DNA of 64,000 nucleotides from contig NW_004624855.1 in the NCBI RefSeq assembly GCF_000247695.1, positions 6,297,577-6,361,576 of the forward strand, in the 5' to 3' direction. Below, piece after piece: positions 35,261-47,785 of the stretch (position 1 is the stretch's first letter; the number at the start of each line of letters is the position of its first letter). Source of the DNA: Heterocephalus glaber (taxonomy: Eukaryota > Chordata > Mammalia > Rodentia > Bathyergidae). The position numbers and the translations under genes were made by a program. The notes below the pieces were generated by a model, which worked only from the letters and a program-made list of their open reading frames with translations, did not search any database and was not told the DNA's origin.

Positions 35261-37045
35261 TTAAAATTATTCTAACAGCTAATGATATTTCTTTATCCCT
35301 TCAATCAAAGCTCAGGCACTAATATATTCTGACAGTATACTTTGTTCACAAAACATTTTACAAAGCTTTACGGCAAGACCTTATGATTCCAACTGTACTC
35401 ATAAAGGCAGTTCTTTAATAGTAAATGTAAAATAGTGAATATCCATCATCTTAAAGCCTACATCCAGATATAGTAAATAGATTTTTTGAATTATCTAATA
35501 TGAAGAGTAAAAAATGTTAGAAACTTGGTAACTAGGAAAGTCCTCCTGAACAAACAGAGAAAATCTTGATTGAAGGTACATTTTTTTTTTCTTATACCCT
35601 CTTAAAAATACATCTACGATATCATTTTGGGATTGTATATTCATTATAACCAGATTAGTTTTAATCCTTTTTCTGGCTTTTGAAGCAAACATCTATGAAG
35701 AGCAAAGAAATTGATATTTTAAAAGGTGAATTTAATTAATTTTCTTAATGTGGGAAAATCTCATGTTTTAGAAAATTTCAGAATTAGTTCTCCTAAAATA
35801 AATGGGATACCTATAACCATGCTTATATGTTTATAAGCAAAAATAATTTAAAAACAAGTTCTAGGTTAACATCATAATAATTGCATAGATACCTTTAGGC
35901 ATGGGAGAAATATTAAAAGTGACAAGTTTAGTGTTTTAAGTGCGGAATAAACTTCACCTTCTCCAAGTTCCAATGTATCCTCTTGGACAATAAAACTCTG
36001 AAGAGGCAATTTATACATAACACAGGTGTTAAATACAATCTACTCTTTTGGGTATTTACTTTTAGGATCAGATGCTCATTAACTTAAGTAGAGAATAGAA
36101 GCCTTGGCTGCCCATGTGTTAATGAGGAAAAGAGATTTCTAGAGGGGTATTCTAGCCCAAGTCAAGGTTAACACGCCTTGGCTTCTATTACTCAGAGGAC
36201 TGCCAAGTCTAGTTGGGAATATGAACTGCCACTGTGTCATCACCTCACATCTGCTACATCCTGACAACAACCCATTTTGGGGCTAAGCATCCTGACAAAC
36301 AGCACTTTCTCATGATTTATTTCTGGCATATCCTCAAGTATTCGTGAACACTGCCAGAAAAATATTATTTGTTCCTATAGGAATTCTTAGAATGGAAATT
36401 AATTATTTTCTGAGTTGTGATTATTATGTACTGACAGAAGGCAATAAATCAGGAAAATTTACAGGAAAAATAAGCTCTTATTAATTGAATATTTGTAAAA
36501 CATTAACCATAATTTCATAATGTACTATTGAAATCATCAGACAGAAGCTCAGAAAAATTACAAGATAAATTAAAGAACAAGGAACAGTTTTTCATACATG
36601 ACTGTGTTATGTGGAAAGTTTGATTAATATTATAAATAAATAGTGACTGTTTTGATGTTATTATTTAGATCTTGTATTTTAAAAGGGGGTAATTCTTGTT
36701 GCACTTTGTTAGAAATCATGATGTGACAAACCTGGTTCTTAAAGGAAAAAGGAGGTAGAAGCTTCCATTTTCTCATTGGGCCAGTTTAATTATTCAGGTT
36801 TTCAAATCAGGAATATAAAATTTCACTATTGTATATAAAAAAGTATAGAAATTTACAGTTAGATGTAAAAAAATGGATGGATAAATGTCAGAATTCCTTT
36901 TCAAAAGTGTATGAATGAGGACCATGTCAAAAGTGAGAATTCTTAAAACTAAAATAGACTGTGAAGGATTGAATTACAAATTCTAAAGTATCAGAAAAGT
37001 TGCATTTTCCTCTCAACTTAAATCCCCTATAATTACACTTTCATT
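35261..37045. other. Unclassified interval
   Basis: No repeat named. 36100-36330 is GC-richer with imperfect repeats of 'gccttggct' (36101-36109 and 36175-36184) and could be part of an LTR, but I cannot show it. Confidence 0.45.
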
Positions 37046-37058
37046 AAGATTTGCCCCC

Positions 37059-37157
37059 AGGGCTGGGGATTTAGCTCAGTGGTTCTGTCACTTGCCAGTT
37101 TGATCCCTGGTACCAAAACAAAACAAAAACAAACAAACAAACAAAAAACAGTAGAAA
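37059..37157 (+). mobile_element. ID SINE with internal deletion, TSD
   Basis: 'gggctggggatttagctcag' is a near-consensus A-box half. About 25-30 bases of the middle are missing before 'gtttgatccctggtacc'. The tail is (CAAA)n. The flanking duplications aagatttgccccc (37046-37058) and aagatttgctccc (37158-37170) differ at one position. Confidence 0.93.
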
Positions 37158-37170
37158 AAGATTTGCTCCC

Positions 37171-37624
37171 TCACAATCCTTTGGAAATTAAAATTAAATT
37201 TCATACGCTTGTGTACTATTGAGTGATAGTGGTGCTCACCAAATATCCCATCTGCTCTCTGTGTCTCTCACCTGTGGATACCTCTGCAGTTAGTGGGATC
37301 ACTGAAAACCTCTGGGCCTTAAACTGCAGGTAAATGTGATACAGTTATATCTGGGTTTACAAATAAAAATCAACTACAGCTGTTTCTTCTAATGCCAAAG
37401 AGATGCCAGAACTTACATGTTCCAAATAGGACCCCGAAGTGTTGCCTTTTTCATTTTATGTGTGTGCACACTCTATGTAATATTCCCAGGTATATTCGGA
37501 GTAATGTTTACACATCTCCATTTTAAAACATAGATACTGAGCATAAAGTTGTGTAAGTCACTGGATGATGGACAAATCGGCTAAGGATATGCATCCTGAG
37601 AGTAGACAGAAAAACATCGAAGTC
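37171..37624. other. Unclassified interval
   Basis: Nothing recognised. It includes a short 'tgtgtgtctctc'-like stretch near 37258 and no element ends. Confidence 0.5.
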
Positions 37625-37785
37625 CTATTTCTACCACGTCTTATGTGATCTTGGCCAGGTTATTTAATTTCTTAAAACAGATTCATCACTTAAAAAATGG
37701 AAATATTTAAAAAATGGAAATATTTTAAGTACCTCTTCATAATATTGTGAGACTTGAAGAACAAACTGTACATTGAGCTCTTAGT
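37625..37785 (+). mobile_element. MIR SINE with internal tandem duplication
   Basis: 'tgtgatcttggccaggttat', 'ttaatttcttaaaacagatt' and 'aatattgtgagacttgaaga' follow the MIR layout. The 17-mer taaaaaatggaaatatt (the 'taaaatgggaa' part of MIR) is duplicated exactly at 37691-37707 and 37708-37724, so the core is longer than normal. Confidence 0.75.
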
Positions 37786-39239
37786 ATTTTGTGATCACAG
37801 AACACTAAGACCTATTTTTCTTATCACAAACCCAAAGATTGACATCTTTTAATTTTCAATACTTTTTGAATGATTAGTTCAAGAAATATAGAAAGTCACT
37901 TGTAGTGAGAGACATTCTTATAGTACTGAAAATCAGGTACAATCAAATTTTCCAACATGGCACAAATATGTAAGTTCCTTGCACAAATAGTGTATTTATA
38001 GTTCTTTTTTGTAATGCATGCAATATGCTTCACTTACTCTTTACTACTTTTGCTCTAAAAATAAAATATTGCAGACTTACAAATTCTAGATTCCATAATA
38101 ATTTAGAGAATGTTTGGCTTTTTTATTCATTTACCAATATTAAAAGGAACATTGAAGCAAGCAAATGGAGGTATGAAAGCAGTCCTATGTTACAATTCCT
38201 TAAATTTCAGGGAGTCTTTGAATAATATTTGTATCTAAAAATTAGAAAAATGATCAAGATGATCTTTCTAAAATAAGTATCTAAAATTATCAAATGGTTG
38301 AGTAAATCTTTCAGTTATTTTTAATTTCCTTAAAAATAGTTTTCAAATTCTTTAGCATATGTATATTTTTTCTACTCTGATTTTTCAGGCCTACTCCACC
38401 TTGCTCTATTTTGAGATACATAAACATCTTCAATTTCCTAAATTATCCATATTCACATTATCCTTGGTGCTTACACTTATTGGTCTATGTTAACATTCCC
38501 CATTTTAGGCCTTGGAATTGTTTTTCACGGTGGGAATATAATCCAGTTATGAACAGAGTCATGTTAAGAGACGAGCAGAATTGTTTGGGAGATAAAACTT
38601 CATGGTGTCTAGAGGAAAACCCAGAAGAGGCAAGCAGAAGAAAAAGCATATGAGCACCTTGATCCAGCCATATAGGAAGTCAAAATCATCCCATCTCACT
38701 TCCCATATGTATGTGTAAGTCAAAAATACAGTTTCTTTCATTTACAATTAAACTTGCTCCCACAGATTTTACATTTTATCAATTTCCTTCCTAGTATCCT
38801 CAGATGGGAACTCTAAAGTTAGTGTGCATAAGGTTCCTTGGAGAAGTTTGTTTGATAACATACTACAGCTTCACTCCCAGAACTTCTGATGGAACTGCTT
38901 AGAGAATGGACCTAGAAATTTGTATTTTTAAGAAAATAACCTATACATCTTATTCTTCTGAAGGTTTTCATGCAGTAAGAAAAACAGACCAAAAGGATAA
39001 AGAGAATATATATTTTGGTAATGTTTGAAAAATATCAAGCATCATGCCTGATGCAATTATTAAGTCTCCTTTTTTATACCTGCAATTATAGGCACATTGA
39101 GTAATATTTTCCGTACTTAATCAGATTACCAAAATATAAAATCAATGGCTGTATTGGATATGGAGGCATCCTCCTGCTCAATAATTATTGGTCATTTTTA
39201 CCTAACACTGAACACCAGTGCACATTAACAAGTGATCAT
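37786..39239. other. Unclassified AT-rich interval
   Basis: No supported gene or repeat. Frames at 38025-38225, 38411-38653 and 38559-38741 overlap on both strands with no recognised products. Confidence 0.5.
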
Positions 39240-39595
39240 TGAAATGAATGACCTCATATTGTACTAGTTCCAGGACAGCTGTTCCAGAATCTTCTAATGC
39301 AAACTTATACTTCTCACTGCTGAAGGCTGCCGTGGCCTCTGCCATTGCACCATCTGCTCAGCTCTCGCTTACCAGCAGCTGCTATTCTTGCTGCGGCACC
39401 ATCTGCCTGGCTATCCCTGTGTCCCATCTGCACCACTCGCTGGCACTACTAAAATTACAATGCATTTCACCCTCTACTCCTAAACAGAGGAATTCCGGAG
39501 TCATTTCTCCTTTTAGCCTTAGGAAAGCCCTTTGTGCAGTATCTATAAGGCTCATTTTAAAACTCTCTTCCATCTTAAAAATTTGGCACTATTAA
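39240..39595. other. GC-rich patch with 115-codon frame, unidentified
   Basis: An isolated GC-richer block with a 115-codon plus-strand frame (39248-39595) that is rich in Ser, Ala and Leu and has no motif I know. The element 'caccatctgc' recurs (39347-39356, 39398-39407, with a related 'cccatctgcacc' at 39423). The Ser/Ala/Cys bias looks like a by-product of composition. It might be an LTR, an L1 5' UTR fragment, or unique DNA. Confidence 0.35.
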
Positions 39596-41661
39596 TGATT
39601 TTTAAATGGAAGGAATTCTACCTTGATTGCTATAGTAAAAATACAAAGTTTCATAAATGTAATTATAACGATAGTTTGTGTGCAGGTAATGGATTTCCTT
39701 AAAAAATTGTACCACATATAAAAAAATAGAACAAACTCAGAGATTTTAATAATTTGGATGCCTAAAAAATGTCTGGTAACTAGAACTAGATCATATACTT
39801 GATCAACAAACACATATAAGGAAATATTGTGATATTATCAGTGAAAAACATAAAAGACATTAATTTATAATCCAATTTGGGGAAAGAAATACATAAATAA
39901 TTGAAATGTAACTCCTGGAAGGACAGATTAAAACTCTTTATTTAGAAGAGTTAATCCCCCAAGACACACACATCCTGCTTAAGCTCTTCCTTTCCTTACA
40001 CAGGCTGACTTCTCACCTGCAGAAATGGGAGATCTAAGTATTATAGAAATGAAGCAAGAAGAAGCAAACCCCAAAATAGCATAAAACAAGGAAAATTGCA
40101 AGGAAACAAAAAAAGAGACAGGAGAGAAAGAGGCTTTATTACATGATAATTTCCACATGCTAGATTACCATTCTCAGCTCTGACTTGCCATCCTGCTCCC
40201 AGAGCAGAGCAGCCAGGGTTGTAACTTCTCTTGCTTTCAAATTAGAGTAACCCCTATGGTTGGAGAGAGGGGGAACCCTCCATATTTTCCTCTATGCAGT
40301 GTTTAAAATTTTTGTAAAAGAAAAAAATCATGAATCTGGTACAAACATGTCAAGTAAAAAACAAATCTAGAATTTTCAATGACAGATTTTTATTTGAATA
40401 GATTGTTGCCAAGAAGAAGAAGGGGTTATTTTATTAGGAAAGCAAGACCAGAACTAAGTCTGAACTCAATTGTTCTGCAGGAGAGGGCTGAAGGATCTCT
40501 AGAGGCCAGAGTGACATTGTGCATAAGTACTGGAAAACACTAGGGGATGGTCAAAGGTCATCTATATTTGCTAACTGACTTTACCAAAGCAAAACTAAAA
40601 CCCTCATAGTTTTATAATAGGAAGTAATTTTACATTTGGGGTAAAACGGTAACCAGGAGCTTCTGCTTTTACAGACAAAATGAGCAATAAGTGTGCTATC
40701 TTATGAAATAATTGAAAATAATTTTGGTAAGAGAAGGAATCTTAGGTGTCTAGGTACATTATATAGAAGGTAAAAAATAATCTTTCATGTTATATAGGGA
40801 GGCATCAGTCAATAAAGCAAAGGAACAAGCACATCAAACTGAAGAAACTTGTAAAAAATTAATGTATGTTGTGGGTTATTTTCAGTGTCAGATATAGAAT
40901 AATTTTGTCTTCTTCTCTATGCTCTCTATGCTAATTGCTCAATACATTTTCATAATTTAGAACAAACTATTATTTTAAGATAAATTTATTTTATTTTTCA
41001 TTGAAAATAAAGGAACTAAATGTGTATTTATTTTGTTTCTCATTGGCAATATTATTTACTTTTAACCAAAATCATCTAACATATATACAGAGAAAAAAAA
41101 TTGAACACTAGTAAGTGAGAATCAGCTGTCTTATAAGATATATTTTAAAACATACACTGAACAAAGAACTGAAAATGTGAATTTTATTTGATATCTGAAA
41201 TCAAGAAATTCCCACCCTGTTGGAATGTGCTCTTTGCAGAGGACCGTCCTGGCTGCATACATTTTGAGGTAAGGCGCTTTCTCTCCATCATGACTCTATT
41301 ACATATGTGGATGACTTCTTTGCCACCTCAGACTTTCCTTTTCTTTGAGATGTTCCTCATGAATGAACCTTCTTCCTATTGCAATAGACTCAGTGAAATC
41401 ATCTCCTTTATTTTCAATGCATTTTGTCATCTAGATAACAACAACTTTTAGGATTAATGACCTTTTTATAATAATGTACTAGTAAGTTCTGGAGGTAAAA
41501 AAAAAATCATACTTCCACAATGAAGGCCAAAGCTTATTTTGATTATGGACATGTAGACTCACAGGCATGAAAACATATAGAGATCTTATAGTTTCAGCTC
41601 TTTAATTTCAGCCTCAAGTCACGAGTAAACAAACACAGAAACATACACATTCCTTTACAAA
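39596..41661. other. Unclassified; possible LTR debris 39910-40560
   Basis: 39910-40560 has antisense polyadenylation-like 'ctttatt' motifs at 39936 and 40133 and a more even base composition, as LTR debris often does. No borders or duplications are seen. 41180-41450 holds an 87-residue frame of no recognised family. The rest is AT-rich. Confidence 0.35.
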
Positions 41662-41672
41662 AGGTAAAAAAT

Positions 41673-41716
41673 GGGCCAGGGATTTAGCTCAGTGGTTCCG
41701 CCACCTGCCTTACAAT
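41673..41716 (+). mobile_element. 3'-truncated ID SINE with TSD
   Basis: 'gggccagggatttagctcag' and 'tggttccgccacctgcctta' give only the first half of an ID, with no B box or A tail. Imperfect flanking repeats aggtaaaaaat (41662-41672) and aggtaagaaat (41717-41727) differ at one position. The missing 3' end is unusual for a retroposon and suggests internal priming or later deletion. Confidence 0.85.
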
Positions 41717-41727
41717 AGGTAAGAAAT

Positions 41728-42160
41728 TAGCTCAAATTGTTTATTTGAACTCACAAATAGAAAACCAAAAAAAAAGAGAGAGAGAGACTAACAAATTTTC
41801 TTCTTTATTACCTCCTACCCAATGGAAAATAGATTTCTATCTTCTATGGACCCAAAGATCAAATGACAAAACCAAATTTTCAATTATTCTGCCACTAGTG
41901 GGGAATAATTTAATGGGTGGGCATGACCAGAAATAAAAACAAAAATACAAATTGAAAAAGAGGAGAAAAAAGACTAGCATAGAAGAGAGTTGGCAAAGGG
42001 AAGTTTTGATTATCATTGGGAATTCACTTTGGGATAAAAGAAATATCCCTGCGCTTCAGCATTCCTTCAGATCCTCTCCTCTACCAATGTACATTCCCTG
42101 GCTTTCACAGATGAATCTGCTGAGTATCTTGGGGTAATTTCTAAAATATCATCCACATTA
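41728..42160. other. Unclassified AT-rich interval
   Basis: Short GA repeat at about 41776-41788. Frames at 41745-41936 and 41952-42137 are Lys/Ser-rich and not recognised. Confidence 0.5.
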
Positions 42161-42169
42161 ATGTTTGAT

Positions 42170-42328
42170 TTCTTTTTGTTTGTTTGTTTTGTGAGACAGG
42201 GTCTCACTATGCAGCCCAGACTGACCTTGAGCTTACTATGTGGCCCAGGCTGACCTTGAACTCTCCTCAATCCTCCTTGTCTCTTCCAAGTGCCATGAAC
42301 ATGGGCATGCACCATCACACTCAACCTG
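42170..42328 (-). mobile_element. B1 SINE, antisense, with TSD
   Basis: 'gagacagggtctcactatgc' to 'gcatgcaccatcacactcaa' is the reverse of a full B1, including the internal ~29-bp repeat ('cccagactgaccttga' / 'cccaggctgaccttga'). A 9-bp duplication, atgtttgat, flanks it at 42161-42169 and 42329-42337. The T-rich (GTTT) run at the left is the reversed A tail. Confidence 0.92.
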
Positions 42329-42337
42329 ATGTTTGAT

Positions 42338-42789
42338 AACTTTTTGGTAAACTTCACCTGTCTCTAAGGCCTGCCCACATGTATTGAGATCCCCCTCAAC
42401 ATCTGTAGCATCTTGCTCTTAAATATGACCTAACAGCCAAGGATCAGCAAATATACTAAACATAAAAATAAAAGATTCTAAACTCTATACCCAGATAAAG
42501 TAAGTCGAGTCAGTTCAGTTTACAGGTTTCTTAAAAATGAGACAAAAATGACTAGATGTTGCTATGTAAACTCATTCCTTATACCCTTAGGCACCCCCAC
42601 CAGAAGCAGTTATTAAAGGATTCATTCAGCAAACAGGAATGTAGATATTTCCAAACCAGGTTAAGGAAGCAAAGAAGCCACATGAGGACAAAGATGGAAG
42701 CAGAACCATATCTTGGAGGAATTGACCCAATAATATAGATCAATAAAAAATAGATCTGTCTGGTCACATTTCTAGTCACTGACACATGA
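42338..42789. other. Unclassified interval
   Basis: No element recognised. Overlapping frames on both strands (42556-42738 plus, 42579-42803 minus) look like chance. Confidence 0.45.
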
Positions 42790-43130
42790 TGCTCAATATC
42801 CATAAGTTAAAGGAAAAGGGGCTTGTTTGGGCTCATGTTTTCAGTCCAAGTTGAATGGCTCCAAGGCAGGAAGGGCATGGTTAAAGGCTCTGGTGGAGGA
42901 GAGCTGTCCAAGCCATGGTGGCCAGGAAGCAGAGAACAAAGGAAGGGACTTGGGATGGCAATATACCCTTCCATTCCTGCCCCCAGTCACCCACTTCCAA
43001 CCAGGCCTTACTGCCTAAGAGCAAGTTAGCTATAGAACCCCATTAATCCAATCACATTCCCCAAACCCCACCTCTGTGGACATGAGAATTTTGGAGGCCA
43101 TTTCAGATCCCAACCACAACAATATCATAA
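42790..43130 (-). mobile_element. ERVL/MaLR-type LTR, antisense
   Basis: 'ggcttgtttgggctcatgtt', 'caagttgaatggctccaagg', 'tggtggccaggaagcagaga' and 'cccaccaactt'-like blocks, ending 'tttcagatcccaaccacaac', match the reverse of MaLR-type LTRs. Exact subfamily unknown. The two frames here (42823-43029 and 42827-43018) are not genes. Confidence 0.6.
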
Positions 43131-43569
43131 AAGCTATAAAGAACCACTAGGGAATTCGGTGGGAGATGATAGTGGTGAGGTGTTTTCACAAATATGCCAA
43201 AAGGTAGCAACACAGTTTACTTCAGAATTTTGTAATGTTCATCCTAACTAAATACTTAATTTAACTGATGTATAATTACTTCTATTTCAGTATTTTCTGG
43301 AGATTAAAATGCATTATTCTAGACTCTGGAAGTTTAAAGTCTAGAAACATAAGACAGTCTCTCCTTTCCCAGAGTTGATGGAGGCCAATGGAAGGAAAGA
43401 AACTGGGAGGTACAAGGGGATAGCTTCTTCTCTGGCTATACCATCCTAAAGAAAGAATGATATTTCCCTTGACTGTTCAGTAGCTGGTGTGTCCACTCAT
43501 GCATCTAGTTGTTTTGCACACTAGTAATCATACAAAGCTCATGGGATATTTACTGGAAGCTTAAAGAAT
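43131..43569. other. Unclassified interval
   Basis: Nothing nameable. 43350-43430 ('ctctcctttcccagagttga') is GC-richer and may belong to the adjoining block. Confidence 0.4.
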
Positions 43570-45665
43570 TTTTCTGGTTTGTTTCCTCATTTTATTTTTT
43601 TTTCCTGGTTCTCTAAGTGACCTGTATCTTTCTCTTGTCATTTTTCTCCTTAAATATTTTCTCTATTTGCTGTTACCCCTTGAAAATAGAGTCTAGGCTT
43701 TTTGTCCTTCTTGTTCCATTCAAGTCTCTCCTGACTGTGGAATATAAAGGATGGCTTTCTCTACTCTGAATGCTACTGACTCTGAGGTAGGGAAGACTGA
43801 ATTTGGGCCCCATGAGAAATGGTGATATTCCAGTTTTATACCAGTGTGTGCTAGGTGTGGCAGGCACATTCCTGAGTCTCATCCTATTGCTCTGTAGTCC
43901 ATGTTGCCCATGCAGATTACTATATCACTAGTTTCCACTGGTTGCCTTATTTTGACCACTGGGAGAGGTTATAGTCCCCTGAAAGTCCTTGATGATGGTT
44001 GATGCATGACATTATCTGCACATTAAAGGATACAGTATTTATCCCAGGTTTTGTAATCTGACTTTGTTGGTGCCTTTCTAGAAATTCTAGTCAGGATGCT
44101 GGGACCTGTAGTCACTTCTGCTATTTCAGCACAGGATGGCACCCTGAGTACAAGTTTACTGCAAGTTCAATGGTTACTGTGTTTAGAGAGGGTTCTAATC
44201 CCAAGTTTGTCCAAAATGCAGTTAGTGGGTTGTTCAGTGTGAACTGTGGGAGCACCTAAACAGAGTAGTCCATCCTGCAAGCTCCTCTTGGGGCTGGGGC
44301 AGGTCCACAGGCATTGCTCTGTGGTCAGGTGGTATAGGACTCTGCCCAGCTCCATACTATCCCTCGGCTCCTATGCTATGCCTATACCCAGCAATACCAC
44401 AATGCTTGGTCACATCCTGAGCAGCCCATTGCATTGGACTGCCCACTGTGAAGGCAGACTCATGGTCTGAGACTGCTGCAACCAGCTACAGGTGATGCTG
44501 GGTGGAATAAAGTCTGATACAGTAGGGCCACAAGTTTCTCCTGACATGGGGATACCCCAGAGGGTTTGTCCACAAGCAATGGCCTGGGGATGGGGATGCC
44601 ATTAGATCTGCTCAGTGTTTGGTTTCACCCAAGCAACACTGAATTTCATGACCTACTACCATGTCTGAATTCCACTTAATATAGACTTGTACCATGCTAT
44701 ACTGCCCCGGATTGAGATAGTATTGATGAAGCTAGTTCCTTTGCCACCAAAGTTGACACTAAGCTGGACCACACTTGAGTCTCACAACCATAAGGACCTG
44801 CCCAGACTCAGGCCTATACCACAGGTGAGTATTGTAGGCTGAAATATGAGTCTGTTCCATCTAGGCCTGGTGCACAAGCAGGTCAAGAAGCCCCGCCAAC
44901 AAGCCCTGGCCTGAGGGTAGCTGCACTACTGAGAGTGATGGATAGGGTGATGACATCATTATTAGGCTGATGATTCTGATGCTGCATTGGATTGTACCTG
45001 AGTTCCACACCATAGTGACCTGCAGTCTTGAAGTGGAACATGTCCAAGGTCCACTCCAAGCCTGGCAACGAGGCAAGCCAGAGCTTGAATCTCTTCCACT
45101 ACTGTGCATGCCTCCACTTGATATTGAAACAGTTACGGCCCCTCTGTTTTTGAGCTCTTTGGTTTAGCCTCAGGCCCCACACTGAGCTCCCACACAGAGC
45201 CCTATGCTAGCTTTTGTCCACTGATCTCAGTGGGTACACCCTTGCTACTCATCTGCACTTCTGGTTGGGGAAGGCGGATGGAGGCAGCCATATAGCCAAG
45301 TGACTAATTCAGTTTCAGTTAGGTACTGCCCAGAAGGCAGGTGTTATTGGGCTCTGCTTAGCACTGGGTTTCAAGTCTAAGGCCCAGACTGAATTCTTTC
45401 TCCTTTTCCCAAGCAGGAGGCATATATTTCTATGCTGCTTGGACCTGGAGGTGGGGATATCTAGGCAACTCTTTCCTCCCTACCTTCTGTAATGTGTCTT
45501 TTCTTCCTATTATATTAAAATCAAGCACCACGATCTCTTACCTTGCTTCCTTAGCCCCTGTGAAGGTAGTTTCATTTATGTGTAGCTCTTCAAACTGGTG
45601 TTTCTGTGAGGAGATGATTGCTGCAGCGTCTCATTCAGCTGCTATCATTCTCTGACTCCCAGGAC
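43570..45665 (-). mobile_element. Possible antisense L1 5' UTR
   Basis: About 2 kb of sequence clearly richer in GC than its surroundings. Its right edge, 'gctgcagcgtctcattcag' then 'ctgctatcattctctgactc', resembles the reversed 5' end of older mammalian L1s (…gccatcttgctccgcctcc). The interior carries many imperfect 'ggcctggtgcacaag'-like blocks. No ORF1 is found to the left, so the assignment is inferential. A multi-exon host gene is unlikely: frames are short, overlapping and on both strands. Confidence 0.35.
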
Positions 45666-46271
45666 TTTTAAGGAAAGAATAAGTCTTGCTTAGAGGCCAT
45701 ATTGCAGGCCACAGGTTAAGTCCCTTATGATTTGGTACATTGAGAACTTCAGGTCTTCAAGCATATTACTAAGCAAAATTGCCAGTGGACTACAGGAGTA
45801 ATACGTCATAGATCCTTTTCCAAGATGCCTCCTTAATAGACATGAAAATGAAATAGAGAAGTACTGTTGGAAGAATAACGTAGCATATGAGATTTTGTTT
45901 ATTTTTAAAAATATTTCTGCATATCTTCATTTTTGTGATGATCTTCAACCTGACATCAAAGTGGTGAAGTGGTTTTTGGCTTCCAAACACCACTTCTTTG
46001 TTACTAGCAGTGCAACAGGAAGACATAGTAGCTTTTAAACCTTCTACATACTTGAGGAGGACCTTTGCCCAGGCTATTCATGTCACAGGGAAAGTTACTA
46101 ATACAGTGATGCAATTCTGGATGATTCTATGTACAGCTGCACAGAAAACTTTGCTTCAGCTTGGGGTGGTACCACTAAGGAATGTATAAATGATACCTAG
46201 AAGATAACACTTGAGAGGTTCATGGATAACTTAAGAATTTTTCAAGAATGATAAGACTGCACATTTCAGTA

Positions 46272-46362
46272 GCCTGGGGATTTAGCTCAGTGGTTCTGCC
46301 ACTTGCCTCACAGGCACAAGGACCCGAGTTCAATTCCTGGTAGCAAACAAAAAAAAAAACAA
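46272..46362 (+). mobile_element. ID SINE nested in Tigger
   Basis: 'cctggggatttagctcagtg', 'cttgcctcacaggcacaagg' and 'acccgagttcaattcctggt' give an almost complete ID with a 12-bp-plus A tail. It splits the transposase coding remnant. No clear flanking duplication is readable. Confidence 0.93.
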
Positions 46363-47027
46363 AGCAAAATCTAAATAAAGGTTAATGTATTAAAAAAAAA
46401 TCAGGAGATCTTTAGATGAGAGGGAAATTTTAACCTAGATGTGGATGAGGAAGAAGTGGTTCCTGATTGTCTAGTGAGAAGTTGTTGGAACCTGAAGAAG
46501 AATGCATAGTTGAAGAAGAGTCAAGAGAAATGAAAACTCAGAAGAAAAAGAAAAACTCCAACAAAAGTAGCAGTGAAGAGATTAGTGAAAGCTTTTGCAG
46601 ATCTTTACAAGCTCCTTAGCATGTTTGAAAACAAGGACCTTTTCCACAAAATGAAAAGCTGTTGATTGATAGTGAGGAATGTTCATTATACATTGTCTTC
46701 TTATAAATAAATCCTTGATAGCAAAAAGAAACAAGCCAAGTAAACCACTGCAGATAACCATATTTCTGACAGCAATTACAATCACCTCACAAAGAGTATC
46801 AGGAAGGTACTTCGGAGGTGTTCCAGATGGAGGCATTGCGATTGCAGGATTTGACAGATCTGTACATGTTATTGTCCTGAAGACCTTCCAGCATGACAAG
46901 ATGTGGAGGTGGAAGACAGTGATAGTGATAATCTTGACCATGTGTAGGCCTAAGCTAATATTTATGGTTGTAGCTTAGTTTTTAAAAACAAAAAGGTTCT
47001 AAAAGTAAGTAAAAAGAATTAAAGGCC

Positions 47028-47785
47028 TCATTCGAGAGATGCAGATGAAAATATCAGTGAGATACCCCTCACCCCAGAAAGAATGGCTGCTAACAAGAAA
47101 TCAATCAATAACAAATGCTGGAGGGGTTGAGGGGAGAAAGGAACCCTTCTCCATTGTTGGTGGGAGTGCAGACTGGTGCAACCACTGTGGAAATCAGTAT
47201 AGAGATACCTCAAAGAACTAGGACTAGAGGTCTCATTTGACCCAGCTATTCCCCTGCTGGGTATCTTCCCAAAAGAATTAAAAGAATCATACCACAGTGA
47301 TATATGATCAACTGGAAACTGGATAAAGAAGATGTGGGGTTTTTTTATAAAATGGAGTACTACTCAGCCATAAAGAATGACAAACTAGAGACATTTATAG
47401 CTAAATGGATGCATATTGAGGCCATACTCTTAAATGAAATAAATAGGACACACGTGTACATACCGAATAGTTTGTCTGGTGTGAGAAACTAAAAGTGTAA
47501 ATAAGGATTAAAAAGAAAAATTGATAACTTGAAATAGGAAGAAAAGGCCCAAAGGTATAGGAGAAGTGGGAGGAGAAGGGGAAAGGAAAGAAGAGAAAGG
47601 AAAAAATATGAGAAAAGAAAAAAATAAAAACAAAGTCTGTGTAAATGTGGAAAGGTGGAGGGGGTGAAGAGAGGACAGGGAATGGGGAAAAAATAAGACC
47701 CAAGATACATCATCTACAGGTACAAGCACCAATGATAAATGTAAATGTATTGTATACCTAAAATGTACCAATAAAATAATTTAAG
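47028..47785 (+). mobile_element. 5'-truncated L1 (ORF2 C-terminus and 3' UTR) inserted in Tigger
   Basis: Frames translate to the ORF2 C-terminal region (47039-47221; then 47304-47492 with '[20 protein letters not shown]', matching the L1 …[11 protein letters not shown]… segment). The 3' UTR with 'ggtggagggggtgaag' ends 'taccaataaaataattta'. A short deletion removes ORF2 sequence near 47300. Flanks 47011-47027 and 47786-47802 resemble each other (aaaaagaattaaaggcc / gaaaaaaattaaaagcc), a likely target duplication. Confidence 0.92.

Noticed and set aside
44861..45167. Overlapping frames on both strands in the GC-richer block
   Set aside because: Overlapping on opposite strands with no family resemblance, consistent with composition only.
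47401..47771. Three overlapping minus-strand frames rich in Phe, Ser and Leu
   Set aside because: They are antisense translations of the purine-rich L1 3' UTR.
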